Source of the DNA: Elusimicrobiota bacterium
GTDB lineage: Bacteria > Elusimicrobiota > Elusimicrobia > F11
Reading direction: 5' to 3'
NCBI GenBank assembly: GCA_022072025.1
Contig: JAJVIP010000002.1
Span: 349,356-413,355, forward strand
Length of the DNA: 64,000 nt
A program made the translations under genes and the position numbers. Positions 9,600 through 19,007 of the stretch are shown here, piece by piece. Every line of letters begins with the position of its first letter. The stretch's first letter is position 1. The notes under the pieces were generated by a model that searched no databases, was not told where the DNA came from, and saw nothing but the letters and a program-made list of their open reading frames with translations.

Positions 9600-11073
9600 T
9601 AGTTGGGTTGGCCGAAAAGGGGGCCTGATGGTGGGAGCGGTGTTCTTCTTTTCCTCGACAACTTTTTCATTTCAAACAGATCTTCCGTCTTCTGTTCAGG
9701 GGCTTGATGACTATCAGTTGGTTGAAGCGGGGTTGGCCACCTCCAAAAATGTTTCACCTGCGTTGTATTTTTTATCGGAACGGGAATATGCGCGGGCGCT
9801 TGAAGAGGAATTGATTAGGTCAAAGGGTGCGGGGTGGCTGTATGAGTATTTGAAGGGTTTGTGTGAAGTCTCCAAGAACCTGGTCCGTTTTGAATCCGAA
9901 CATTTCATTTTGTGGCTTCCACCAAATCAAACCTTTCTTAAAGAATATTTAATTCCTTCTTTGGAGAAATCGGCCGCCGCGGTTGAAAAATCATTGGGAT
10001 TTCGATCCCCAAAAAAAATCACAGTGGAAGTTTACCCCACCAAAGAAGACTTCTCAGTGGCTTCCACGTTATCCTTGGAAACTCTGGAGCGTTCTGGAGC
10101 TATTGGAATCTGTAAATTTCATCGTTTGATGGTGATGTCGCCTCAATCATTGCCTTTGGGGTATCGTTGGTTGGACGCGCTTTCCCATGAATATTTACAT
10201 TTGGCGATCAATGAATTGAGCCATTCAAAAGCTGAGTTGTGGTTGCATGAAGGAACGGCCCGTTATTTTGAAACGGGGTATCGGTTGGATCCTCCGGTCT
10301 TTTTGACGCCGGACCAAAAAACAAAATTAATGGAGGCGCTGGAGGGGGACACCTTGGTCAAATTCGCTCGCATGTCGCCTTCCATGGTGTATCTGAAGGA
10401 TCAAGAGGAAGTTTCTTTGGCCTTCGCTCAAGTGTCGCATGCGGTGAGTTTGTTGGTAGGGAAAAAAGGGGTGCGGGCTTTCTCTAAATTTTTAATGGCA
10501 CTACGAAATCGGCCTTTTGAAACTGCTTTTCAAACACATTACAGCATGGATACCACCCAATTTGAGAAACAATGGCAAGAACGGCTGGCTCAGGAGAAAT
10601 GGGAGAAGTCAAAAGGAACCATGGCGGACGAGGTGATTTTTAAACCAACCGCGGAGGATGATTTCATCGGAGCCGAATCTCAAGCTCAGGTTCGTTTGGG
10701 GGACCGGATGCGTCGTCAAGGGTTGAATGAAGCCGCCTTGATTCAATACGAAAAGGCCCTGGAGGTGGAGCCAGACAACGCGGTGATTCTGCTTAAAGCT
10801 GCGAAGATGGACATCGCGTTGGGTCAAACCAGCTCTGCCATTCATCGGTTGTCGCGGGCCATTCAAAAAAATCCAAATTACGTCACGCCTTACATTGAAT
10901 TGGGAGGACTCCTGGAACCCGCTCAGGCCTTGCCTCATTTGCAGGAGGCCATCGCCATCAATCCTTTCGATCCGAGACCGCACCGGATGTTGGAGGGGAT
11001 TTATCAATCCCTCGGTCAAACCAATTCCGCTCTGTTTGAGCGCGAGGTTTATTTAAAACTCAGTCAACCGTAA
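9580..11073 (+). CDS. Exported gluzincin (peptidase MA-like) with C-terminal TPRs
   Basis: A 497-residue protein with an N-terminal signal-type segment (GRKGGLMVGAVFFFSSTTFSF) suggesting export. The zinc-metallopeptidase motif HEYLH is at about 203-207 and a downstream LHEGTARYFE supplies the third ligand/glutamate region (about 223-229). This matches the peptidase MA-like/gluzincin pattern. TPR-like repeats occupy about 365-497. The start is uncertain: ATG 9580 overlaps the previous gene by 20 bases and keeps a basic N-region, while ATG 9628 has a better ribosome-binding sequence (AAGGGGG) but loses that region. It ends 4 bases before the stop of the convergent coiled-coil gene, with no obvious terminator between them. 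The substrate is unknown. Confidence 0.75.
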   Translation: MTASRINSWVGRKGGLMVGAVFFFSSTTFSFQTDLPSSVQGLDDYQLVEAGLATSKNVSPALYFLSEREYARALEEELIRSKGAGWLYEYLKGLCEVSKNLVRFESEHFILWLPPNQTFLKEYLIPSLEKSAAAVEKSLGFRSPKKITVEVYPTKEDFSVASTLSLETLERSGAIGICKFHRLMVMSPQSLPLGYRWLDALSHEYLHLAINELSHSKAELWLHEGTARYFETGYRLDPPVFLTPDQKTKLMEALEGDTLVKFARMSPSMVYLKDQEEVSLAFAQVSHAVSLLVGKKGVRAFSKFLMALRNRPFETAFQTHYSMDTTQFEKQWQERLAQEKWEKSKGTMADEVIFKPTAEDDFIGAESQAQVRLGDRMRRQGLNEAALIQYEKALEVEPDNAVILLKAAKMDIALGQTSSAIHRLSRAIQKNPNYVTPYIELGGLLEPAQALPHLQEAIAINPFDPRPHRMLEGIYQSLGQTNSALFEREVYLKLSQP

Positions 11074-11077
11074 ATCT

Positions 11078-14000
11078 TTACGCGGCTTTTCTGAATTTTT
11101 GGGATATGTTTTCGAGTTCAGTCCGTAATTCATGTTTTTCATTTTGAACTCGCCGCAGTTGTTCGTCCATGATGCTTTGTTGCCTCATGAATTCCGCGGT
11201 GATCACCTCAACTCGTTTGGTGAGATCATGTCTAGCATCCTCGAGTTCTTTGTTTCGGACTTGAGATTCAGCGACCAAGCGATCGTATTCGGTCTTTTGA
11301 TTTTCAAGTTGGAGTTGCTTGTTGTGAAGATCAGACATTGTTTTCTCCACTTGAACCGTCATCTCGTGTTGTTTTTGGAGATATTTTCTTTGGAGCTCCT
11401 CTTCTTTTTGCGCGAATGACGCCTGAACTTCATTCATCCGGGCCATCAGTTTCATGCGCATCTCCGTGGCTTCCTCCAGCCATTGTTGGCGGGAAGTTGC
11501 AAATTCCGCTTCTTTTTCAGCCATTTGCTTTCTCGCTTTCTCAGCGATTTCGTTGACGCGCGTCTCAAACCGAGAAGGCCATTCAATCTCAACATTCTTT
11601 TTATATTCCTCAAATTCTTTTTCCCGTTGATTTAGCGCCGCCATGAGGGCCTCTTCTTTTTTTCGATAGGAATCTCGGAGCATATCCGACTCTTCTTGGG
11701 CTCTTAATTTGGTTGACTCCAGGGTGTGAAGGGTCTCTTCATGTTCCTTGGCCCAACGCGCTTTTTGGGCTTCGACTTGCTGCATACGCGCCACATTTTC
11801 TTTTTCAAGCCGATCCAGATCGCTTCGGTATCGTTTCTCAAGGTTGTCGAGCGCCATTTGTTTTTCAGCGGCGATTTTCTGGCGGGCATTTTCTTCTTCT
11901 TCCATCTTCTTTTGCAAGCGAGCATTTCTTTCCTGCCAGAGGCTCTCTTGTTCAGCCGCTCGATTGCGAAGGGTCTCTTCCATTTGTTGATACATGGTAC
12001 GGTGTTCGTCCTCAATCTTCTTCTTCATTTCTTCCGAAATTACTTGAAGCCGGTGTTTTTCCTGTTCGAGACTTATCTCAAAGGCTTTCCTTTCTTGACT
12101 CAGTTTTTGGAAGGCTTCTTGTTTTTCCATCGCGATTTGTTGCTGTTTTTCTCTGAGTTCAGCCTCCTTTTCCTGAACTTCTTGAAGCAAGGATTTTTTT
12201 AGTTCTTGAAAAGCCTTTTCTCGTTCAGCCTCTTTTTGTTCTGAAATGGCTTCGAGTTCTTGAGCGCGTTTTTTCCACATGGATTCCAATTCCCCGGCCA
12301 GCGCGCGGTGCGATTGTTCGGCTTTCATTTCCCAATTTTTTTGTTCCATTGAAATTCGCGATCGAAGGTCTTTTTCGAATTTCTCCATCTGTTCTGTATC
12401 TCGAAGCATAGTATCCTCCCAGGCTTTCTTATTCTGCTGAAATTGTTGATGCATTTCTCTCTCCACCGTCGCGAGTCTTTCCTCTTCTTGTCGAGAATGA
12501 AGTTTCAATGCTTCCTCTTTCATTTTAAGGGCCGCCATGTCGGCGTCCATTTGCGCTTTTCTTTTTTCCCATTCGGCATGCTCTCTTTGCAGCAATTGAT
12601 GCTTTTCGTGATAGGCCCGTTCAAGTTCCAATTGCTTGCTTTCCGTCATGCGGGCCAGTTGCTTCCTCTCTTCCTCAGTTATTTGTTCCAGTTCTTCGGT
12701 CCGTTTCTTTAACCTCTCTTCAACTTCGGCGGTTCGTCGACGGAAGGAGTCTTCAAATTGGGCTTCTAAATCTCGCTTTTCATTGACCAGCTTGGCGTGT
12801 AACTCGTTTTCGGCTAAAGCCAAACGATTTTTCTCATCATTGACAAATTTGTTGAATGTTTCTTGTTCCATCTTGAGTTTGTCGCGCAGTTCTTTTTCAA
12901 CCATTTCTATGCGTTGATGATTAAGTTCCTGCTGTTCTTTCATGATTCGGTTTTCGGAGTCGGCCTTGGCCCTGAGCTCTTCTTCCAAGGCTTCTATCCT
13001 TCGTTTTTCAACCTCGGCTTTGTTCTCCAGGATACGTCTTTCATCTTCGAGTTTTTGGATGAGTATGGTTTCTTTCTTTTCCATGTCCTGCCGCAATTGC
13101 TCATGTTCCACATGAAGTCTGTGCCGTTCATGCCCCAAAGATTCAAGGCTGCTGGCTTTGGCCGCTTCCCATTGTTGTTTTTCAAGTAACAACTGAGATT
13201 CTTTTGCTGCATAGGCTTTTTCGAGATTGTTAAATTTATCATCAAACATGCGTTGTCGTTGAGCCAGGTTCTCGTTGTTGAGTTTTTCAAGTTCGGCTTT
13301 CATGGCCATTTCTTTTTCAGCCAAAATCTTTTCTGCTTCCATTAAACGGTCGTTGATGGTGCGGTCTTGTTGGGTCAATTTGAATTTCAAATCATTTTCA
13401 CGATCAATTATTTCTTGTTCTTTTTGTTTCTTAAATTTCTCGAATTGGGCGCGTGATTCTTCAAGCAGCAAACGTTGATTATCCAGGTCAATTTGGGCCC
13501 GTTCTTTTTGATTGTTCCACTCCTGTGTTAATAAAGCGTGACGGTCTTGTTCTTGGGAGATCTTGCTTTCCAGTTCAACTCGACGAACTTGGAATAGTTT
13601 TTCTAAATCATTTTGTTTTTCTCTAAGCAATTCATCCATTCGCGTTTGGAGGCGAATTTGTTCTCTATTTAGCTTGTCACGTGATGTTCGTTCATCATTG
13701 GCCAATTGTTGATATTGAGCGTCTATCTTGGCTTGATGAGCGGTTTTTTCCTCTTCCAGCCGTCGTTGAGATTCGGCCTCCATCATTTCAACTCGTTGGG
13801 ATACTTCTTCGGCCTGTTGCTGAAGAAGAGATTTTTCGTTTTCGACCTTGACCATCAAATCTTTTTCGAGCAATTCCAGTCGATCTTTGTCTTCTCGCAT
13901 CTTTTCCGACCAAATTTTTTGTTCTTGTTCCGCTTTGTCGAGAATTTGTTTCTCCATGTCTTGGAGTTTTTTGTGTTCAGCTTTGAGTTGCGCGTCCCAC

Positions 14001-15910
14001 ATCTCTTTTTCTTGACGTATACGCGACATCACCTCTTGTTGCTCTTTTTGCAGGGCTTCACGTTTTTGTTGAATTTCCAATTCCAATGATTTGCGGTCTT
14101 TATCCAGCGCCCTTTGAATCTCGGCACGTTGGCCTTCCCATTCTTGTCTTTCCATTAATAAGGCATGTTCTTTTTCAGCAAACGTTCGTTCGTTCTCTTT
14201 TTTAAGAGCGTCAAACGTTCGTTCGCGTTGGTCCTCATTTTGTTTAAACGTTGTCTCAAGCAGTTTGGCTCTTTCACTGAGTTGAGTTTCCATGGCTTGG
14301 GTTTGTTTTTGATATTCAGTCGAAAGCTTTGATTCAAACTCACGTTGTTCTTGTCGAATTTTTTCTCTTAAATTGGACTCCAATGCTTGGGTTGATGACA
14401 AGAGCGTGGCTTCCAGTCGCTTGAGTTCCTCTTGTTTGGCGGTGTATTCGGTCTCAAGAGCGGACTGTTTAAGGCCAAATTCCTCAATGAGTTTCTCTCG
14501 TTGCGATTTCTCAAGAGCCACCAATCGTTGACGTTCCAGCTCCATGCGGGTTTCGAATGATTTTCGGTCGGCCTCTGCCGCCGCTGAGACCCGAGCTTTT
14601 TCAACATCCCATTGTTGGCGATCAAGGAATAATCGATTTTCTTTATCTTCAAATATTTTCTCAAGGCTAGTTTTACGGTTCCTGAATTCCTGCTCTCTTT
14701 CCGATTCTTTTTGAGCCGACCGTTGTTCCCATTCTGATTTGACTCGCTCAAAGTCAGCCTCTTTTGCATACCATGAGTCTTTGAGTTCGGTTTCCTTTTT
14801 GGAAAGTTCATCAGAAAGTTTCCGCTGCCGTTCCAGGTGTTCCTGTAAAAGGGCGTGGCCGCGTTCGATGAGTTCCTTTTCAATGGCCTGTTCTTTGAGG
14901 GTTAATTCATGGAACCGCGCCGCGATCTCACGTTGGGCGGCTTCTCTTTCCACTTGGAGGGCATCCAACACCTTTTGCCGGTCGGCCTCAAACTGGGTTT
15001 TTTCAAGTTCAATTTCTCCGATGCGCCTCTGATTGTTCTCTTCCTGCGCCTGCCGTCGAACATTTAATTCTCTTTCTATGGAGAGATTTTTTTCCTGGAG
15101 CTGACGGCGTTCCTTTTCAAAATCTTTTTGCAGTTCCCTTCGACTTTGCTCAATTTCGAGAAGCCATTGCCCGCGTTGTTTCTCGAGTTCGTCCTTTTTA
15201 AGTTGGAAGTGCCGTTCGGCCTCTGCTTCGATGGTCACGCGTTCCCGTTGCATTTGGATCGCGTTTTGATTGAGGCGGTCTTGAACCTCGCGTTCTTTTT
15301 GCATGATCTGTTCTTGAAGCAACGACATGCGGTTGGTGAAATCTTCTTGGATTTGTTTGATCTTTTCGTTGTAGGCGCGTTGAATTTGAGGTTCGAGCCC
15401 CACATTTTTTTCGCGAAGCAGAACGATCTCCTGTTCTTTTTCTCTTACCTGTTGCGCGAGAGCCAAACGTTCTCGGTCCACGCGGGCCAAATTTTCTTCG
15501 GCGCTTTGTAAATTTTCTTCCTGTAGACTTTTGTGCCGCCCAATTTGTAGTAAGTCGTGTTCCAAAGCGGTTATTTTGTCCTGAAGTTGTTTTTTTGCAT
15601 CGGCTTCTTGGGGCGCAAATTTTTTCCACAACTGTTCCATGGAGGCGCCCATGAGTCCGCGATATTCTTCAAGCAACTGGGCTGTTTTGGCTCCGATTTC
15701 TTTTTCGTTGAGAGTGATGGTAGATTGGTGGGCGAGTTCTTTGGAGAGGCGGGATGCTTCTTCTTCTTTGGAGATCAGTCTGTTTTGCATTCGCTGGATT
15801 TCATCATCCAGCTGTCGCATTTTTTCCAGTGACCAACGAAGCGCCAATTTGGCGGTCGAGAGATCTGTGACTTCGTCGGCTTGGTAATTCCTGATATCAT
15901 CCGAGCTCAT
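11078..15910 (-). CDS. Giant (1610 aa) cytoplasmic coiled-coil protein
   Basis: A single uninterrupted minus-strand gene of 1610 residues. The sequence is dominated by Glu, Lys, Gln, Arg, Leu and Ala in heptad-like patterns almost end to end. There is no signal peptide, no transmembrane helix and no Walker A/B motif, so it is not an SMC or Rad50 ATPase. A non-coil head occupies about residues 1-20 (MSSDDIRNYQADEVTDL). A recurring segment of the type '(F/Y)xxKExxLLxxxQxWE' appears at about residues 417, 575, 897 and 1098, indicating growth by internal duplication. If fully helical the rod would be over 200 nm long. It is the only clear minus-strand gene in the window and diverges from the CpXC-domain gene. 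A structural or filament-forming role is inferred; no specific family was recognised. Confidence 0.85.
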   Translation of the reverse strand: MSSDDIRNYQADEVTDLSTAKLALRWSLEKMRQLDDEIQRMQNRLISKEEEASRLSKELAHQSTITLNEKEIGAKTAQLLEEYRGLMGASMEQLWKKFAPQEADAKKQLQDKITALEHDLLQIGRHKSLQEENLQSAEENLARVDRERLALAQQVREKEQEIVLLREKNVGLEPQIQRAYNEKIKQIQEDFTNRMSLLQEQIMQKEREVQDRLNQNAIQMQRERVTIEAEAERHFQLKKDELEKQRGQWLLEIEQSRRELQKDFEKERRQLQEKNLSIERELNVRRQAQEENNQRRIGEIELEKTQFEADRQKVLDALQVEREAAQREIAARFHELTLKEQAIEKELIERGHALLQEHLERQRKLSDELSKKETELKDSWYAKEADFERVKSEWEQRSAQKESEREQEFRNRKTSLEKIFEDKENRLFLDRQQWDVEKARVSAAAEADRKSFETRMELERQRLVALEKSQREKLIEEFGLKQSALETEYTAKQEELKRLEATLLSSTQALESNLREKIRQEQREFESKLSTEYQKQTQAMETQLSERAKLLETTFKQNEDQRERTFDALKKENERTFAEKEHALLMERQEWEGQRAEIQRALDKDRKSLELEIQQKREALQKEQQEVMSRIRQEKEMWDAQLKAEHKKLQDMEKQILDKAEQEQKIWSEKMREDKDRLELLEKDLMVKVENEKSLLQQQAEEVSQRVEMMEAESQRRLEEEKTAHQAKIDAQYQQLANDERTSRDKLNREQIRLQTRMDELLREKQNDLEKLFQVRRVELESKISQEQDRHALLTQEWNNQKERAQIDLDNQRLLLEESRAQFEKFKKQKEQEIIDRENDLKFKLTQQDRTINDRLMEAEKILAEKEMAMKAELEKLNNENLAQRQRMFDDKFNNLEKAYAAKESQLLLEKQQWEAAKASSLESLGHERHRLHVEHEQLRQDMEKKETILIQKLEDERRILENKAEVEKRRIEALEEELRAKADSENRIMKEQQELNHQRIEMVEKELRDKLKMEQETFNKFVNDEKNRLALAENELHAKLVNEKRDLEAQFEDSFRRRTAEVEERLKKRTEELEQITEEERKQLARMTESKQLELERAYHEKHQLLQREHAEWEKRKAQMDADMAALKMKEEALKLHSRQEEERLATVEREMHQQFQQNKKAWEDTMLRDTEQMEKFEKDLRSRISMEQKNWEMKAEQSHRALAGELESMWKKRAQELEAISEQKEAEREKAFQELKKSLLQEVQEKEAELREKQQQIAMEKQEAFQKLSQERKAFEISLEQEKHRLQVISEEMKKKIEDEHRTMYQQMEETLRNRAAEQESLWQERNARLQKKMEEEENARQKIAAEKQMALDNLEKRYRSDLDRLEKENVARMQQVEAQKARWAKEHEETLHTLESTKLRAQEESDMLRDSYRKKEEALMAALNQREKEFEEYKKNVEIEWPSRFETRVNEIAEKARKQMAEKEAEFATSRQQWLEEATEMRMKLMARMNEVQASFAQKEEELQRKYLQKQHEMTVQVEKTMSDLHNKQLQLENQKTEYDRLVAESQVRNKELEDARHDLTKRVEVITAEFMRQQSIMDEQLRRVQNEKHELRTELENISQKFRKAA

Positions 15911-16028
15911 GATTGCTGCAAGGATAAACGGAGAAATATGAAAAAACCATTTTTTTCTTTATTTTTGATTTTTTAAGGAATTGGATTGATTTGTCGACTC
16001 AAAATGAACCCAAGGAGTGAAGGCTAAA
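15911..16028. promoter_or_regulatory. AT-rich divergent intergenic region
   Basis: A 118-bp spacer between the divergent coiled-coil gene (minus) and CpXC gene (plus). It holds runs of A and T around 15940-15975 and must contain promoters for both directions or at least for the minus-strand gene, but I could not pick unambiguous -35/-10 boxes. AAGGAG at 16012-16016 and AAGG at 16020-16023 lie ahead of the CpXC start. Confidence 0.4.
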
Positions 16029-16670
16029 ATGTCTTATTTGGTTGAACAAGAAACGGTTTGTCCACATTGTTCGTATCCGAACCAAGCAGAGATTTGGTCG
16101 GTGATCAATGTCCAGTTGGATCCGGAATTACGTGATTTGCTTTTGGGCGGCGAGATCAACATGATTGAATGTGTCTCCTGTAAAGAAATTTTTTACGCGG
16201 AAAATTTTGTCCTTTATCACGATCCTTCCACTCAATTGATGGCATTTGTGTATCCTCAATCCTATGCCAATGATAAAAGCCGATGGGAAAGTAAAACCCT
16301 GGCCGATTTCTCTCACACCCAATCCACGGTGCCAGAGGCGGAGCGTCTGACTTATCAGCCTGTGACTCTGTTTGGAATGGATGCTTTGGTTTTTCTGGTT
16401 GAAGATGAGGAAGAACAATCCATTCAGGCGGAAATCGTTAAGTTCTATTCGCAAGAACATGGATTTAAATTCAAAACGCTTTCGCCCTCTCAAGCACGGT
16501 TAAAGAAGATTCCACCCGTCATTCCCTATTTAGGGGAGAATGAATTTCCCGCTCGCGAGAGAGTGCTTGAAGCCCTTGAGAAAATTAAAATCATCAACGA
16601 TCGACTTTCGGTTTATGTGAATATGGAAGAAAAATTGAAACAAGACCCTCAGTGGGTTTTGGATCGTTGA
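16029..16670 (+). CDS. CpXC domain protein
   Basis: A 213-residue soluble protein with two Cys pairs near the N-terminus, CPHC at 11-14 and CVSC at 48-51, in the arrangement of the CpXC domain (predicted zinc-binding, function unknown). The stretch between them, EIWSVINVQLDPELRDLLL, is typical of that domain. The ATG at 16029 is preferred over an in-frame GTG at 16017 because AAGGAG abuts the GTG with no spacing, while the ATG has AAGG five bases upstream. It is the first gene of the rightward series leading to the CCA-adding enzyme and ScpAB, and is divergent from the giant coiled-coil gene. No pathway can be assigned from the sequence. Confidence 0.75.
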   Translation: MSYLVEQETVCPHCSYPNQAEIWSVINVQLDPELRDLLLGGEINMIECVSCKEIFYAENFVLYHDPSTQLMAFVYPQSYANDKSRWESKTLADFSHTQSTVPEAERLTYQPVTLFGMDALVFLVEDEEEQSIQAEIVKFYSQEHGFKFKTLSPSQARLKKIPPVIPYLGENEFPARERVLEALEKIKIINDRLSVYVNMEEKLKQDPQWVLDR

Positions 16671-16675
16671 ACACC

Positions 16676-17596
16676 ATGGTTCTCCCTGATAATTGGATTG
16701 ACGTTTTTCCACCCGATCTCAAAGAGTTGATTCTTGTGGCGGGTGCTTTGGCGGATGACTCCCGTGTTCGGCTCACCTTTGTGGGGGGGGCGGTTCGGGA
16801 TTTTCTCTTGGACCGTCCTGTTGTCGATATTGATTTGATGTCGGAGCATCCGGTGAAACCGTTTGTCGTTTCCCTTTCAAAAAAAATCAAAGGCGAATTG
16901 ATATCACATGAGAGATTCTTTACATTCTCAATTATTCTTTCCTCTAGAAGAAAGATAGATGTTGTGACCGCTAGAGAAGAGGCCTACCCCACACCTGCTA
17001 AATTGCCCGAGGTCACGCCTTCGACCATTGAGAAAGATCTCAAAAGGCGAGATTTCACCATCAACGCGATGGCCTGTGGACTCAACCAATCGAATTGGGG
17101 GCAGGTGATAGATCCCTACGGCGGACAAAAGGACATGAAAGCGAAATGTGTGCGGGCGCTTCACAACAAAAGCTTTCAGGACGATCCCACTCGGCTGTTT
17201 CGCGCGGCTCGTTTTGCCGGCCGTTTGGGGTTTAATATTGATTCTGAAACGGAGAAAAATATCCTCAGCGCCATTCAAGAGGGGATTCCGCGGCTTCTTT
17301 CTCCGGTTCGTTTGTGCCATGAGTTTGAATTGATTCTCAAAGAAAAAGATCCCTTTCCTGTTATGGAATTGTTGAAGATGTGGGGAGCCTTGGAATTGAT
17401 TCATCCGAAATGGAAGGGTCCAGAAGTGGGATCCCTCAAATTCAAATCACCGCCTGTTCTTACGGAGCGATTGGTGGAATGGTTTGGCCGATGGGGACGT
17501 GTTCAAGCCCAGGCCATGATGACGGATTTGGCTTTTAAAAAGTCTGTGAAAGCCGAGGTCTTGTCAAAACTTGTACAATCCCCGACGACATCATGA
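16676..17596 (+). CDS. tRNA nucleotidyltransferase / poly(A) polymerase family protein
   Basis: A 306-residue class II nucleotidyltransferase. The head motif GGAVRD is at about 37-42 and the catalytic DIDL at 51-54. RRDFTINAMA and DPTRLFRAARFAGRLGF, the nucleotide- and RNA-contacting motifs of the CCA-adding/poly(A) polymerase family, follow. It likely adds or repairs the 3' CCA of tRNA, or adds poly(A). The C-terminal part is short and there is no HD phosphohydrolase domain, so it is at the small end of the family. ATG 16676 gives a sensible N-terminus six bases after the previous stop. The gene overlaps scpA by 4 bases (ATGA). CCA versus poly(A) specificity cannot be decided by eye. Confidence 0.88.
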   Translation: MVLPDNWIDVFPPDLKELILVAGALADDSRVRLTFVGGAVRDFLLDRPVVDIDLMSEHPVKPFVVSLSKKIKGELISHERFFTFSIILSSRRKIDVVTAREEAYPTPAKLPEVTPSTIEKDLKRRDFTINAMACGLNQSNWGQVIDPYGGQKDMKAKCVRALHNKSFQDDPTRLFRAARFAGRLGFNIDSETEKNILSAIQEGIPRLLSPVRLCHEFELILKEKDPFPVMELLKMWGALELIHPKWKGPEVGSLKFKSPPVLTERLVEWFGRWGRVQAQAMMTDLAFKKSVKAEVLSKLVQSPTTS

Positions 17597-18321
17597 CCTA
17601 TCAAGTCAAAATTAATATTTTTGAGGGACCGCTTGATCTGCTCCTTCACCTTATCCAGAAAAACGACCTCGATATTTATGACATTCCCATCTCGGAAATT
17701 ACCCAGGAGTACCTCAACTACATTGATATTTTGAGGGATCTGAATCTCTCAGTGGCGGGCGAATTTTTGGTGATGGCCGCCACTCTAATGCAAATCAAAG
17801 CCAAAACACTTCTTCCTACCGATCCTCTTAATCCCGAAGGAGAAGGTCCTGATCCGCGAACAGAATTGGTGCAAAAACTTCTTGAATATCAGAAATTCAA
17901 GGAGGCGGCACGTTTCCTGGCGAGAGGATTCGAAGAGCAGCGGGACGTTTTTTACCGAGGCGCGCCCATTTTTGGACCAGACGACCAAGTCCTCGATCTT
18001 CCCATGACCAAACTGCTTGAAGCGTTTAAGGATGTGCTTGAAACAGCTGAAACGGGTGTCAGGGAAATTTTGGTTGAAGAAATTCCCGTTGAGGTACGAA
18101 TTCGCGAGATATTGGACATCTTGGAAACAAAACCTTTCGTGGCTTTTTCGGAACTCTTTCCTGCGGGCTCCACCCGAAAGGCTTTGGTGGTGACATTTTT
18201 GGCAATGTTGGAACTGATTCGCCTGAAACAGGTTCGGGTGGCGCAATCAACCAATTTCGGAGAAATTCACATCAGTCGGGTCAGAGACAACGAGCTTGAG
18301 TTGACCTCCATCCCAAAATAG
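17593..18321 (+). CDS. scpA: Segregation and condensation protein A
   Basis: A 242-residue kleisin of the bacterial SMC-ScpAB condensin. The N-terminus (YQVKINIFEGPLDLLLHLIQ, then the ITQEYLNYID region) is characteristic. The middle is acidic and helical and the C-terminus is a winged-helix-like domain (FLAMLELIRLKQVRVAQ). It bridges SMC head domains and binds ScpB. The start overlaps the upstream stop (ATGA), and scpB follows 11 bases later, the usual scpAB order. No smc gene lies in the window; the giant coiled-coil protein upstream lacks ATPase motifs and cannot replace it. Confidence 0.95.
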   Translation: MTYQVKINIFEGPLDLLLHLIQKNDLDIYDIPISEITQEYLNYIDILRDLNLSVAGEFLVMAATLMQIKAKTLLPTDPLNPEGEGPDPRTELVQKLLEYQKFKEAARFLARGFEEQRDVFYRGAPIFGPDDQVLDLPMTKLLEAFKDVLETAETGVREILVEEIPVEVRIREILDILETKPFVAFSELFPAGSTRKALVVTFLAMLELIRLKQVRVAQSTNFGEIHISRVRDNELELTSIPK

Positions 18322-18332
18322 ACGAGGACATC

Positions 18333-19007
18333 ATGGAAAAAGAGCATGCAAAAAAAATAATCGAAGCCCTGTTGTACATGACCGATCATGCTTTGTCGCT
18401 GAGTGAGATTGCACAGGTGCTGGATCAAAAGAGTTTTTCTGAAGAGGAAATCCATTCTCTCATCAAAGAAATCTCTCTCCAATATGATTCGAATGGCTCT
18501 CCCTTGCGTGTGGTTGAATTGGCGGGAGGGTTTCAAGTGGCCACTCGGCCCGATATGGCCCCATGGATTCGTCGACTCTTTAAAGAACGGCTCACGGTTC
18601 GCCTCTCGCCCTCATCGCTTGAAACGCTTTCAATTATTGCTTACAAGCAACCCATCACCCGCGGCGACATTGAACAAATTCGAGGAGTGGAGGCGTCGGG
18701 CGTGATGGAAACTCTTCTGGAACGGCGTTTGATCAAGGTGGTGGGACGGAAAGAAACCATTGGGCGGCCTTTGTTGTATGGGACCACCCTTGAGTTTCTG
18801 AAGCATTTTGGACTCAAACACCTCTCTGAACTTCCAGATTTGAGCACGATGGTCATCAGCCCGGCTGTTGAAGGGGAGATCGATCAACAAGAGCTTCCTA
18901 TTAATTTAGAAGGGGAAGAATCCGTGCCCGTGATGGCCACGGTCGATGCTGAGAGCACTTCCTTGGAAGAATCAACCAAAGAGACGGAACCCACCTCCCA
19001 TGCCTGA
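18333..19007 (+). CDS. scpB: Segregation and condensation protein B
   Basis: A 224-residue partner of ScpA. Two winged-helix domains are recognisable: KIIEALLYMTDHALSLSEIA at the N-terminus, and the segment LETLSIIAYKQPITRGDIEQ with IRGVEASGVMETLLERRLIK, the family signature. The C-terminal ~45 residues are acidic, low-complexity and probably disordered. It dimerises and stabilises the ScpA-SMC interaction in chromosome segregation. The 3' end overlaps the galT start by 8 bases, so the gene belongs to the same transcription unit as galT and glgA. Confidence 0.95.
   Translation: MEKEHAKKIIEALLYMTDHALSLSEIAQVLDQKSFSEEEIHSLIKEISLQYDSNGSPLRVVELAGGFQVATRPDMAPWIRRLFKERLTVRLSPSSLETLSIIAYKQPITRGDIEQIRGVEASGVMETLLERRLIKVVGRKETIGRPLLYGTTLEFLKHFGLKHLSELPDLSTMVISPAVEGEIDQQELPINLEGEESVPVMATVDAESTSLEESTKETEPTSHA

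Noticed and set aside
11078-15910. SMC-type ATPase assignment for the giant coiled-coil gene because scpAB is nearby
   Set aside because: No Walker A, signature or Walker B motif and no hinge domain; the coil runs almost to both ends. Several plus-strand frames inside it are antisense shadows.
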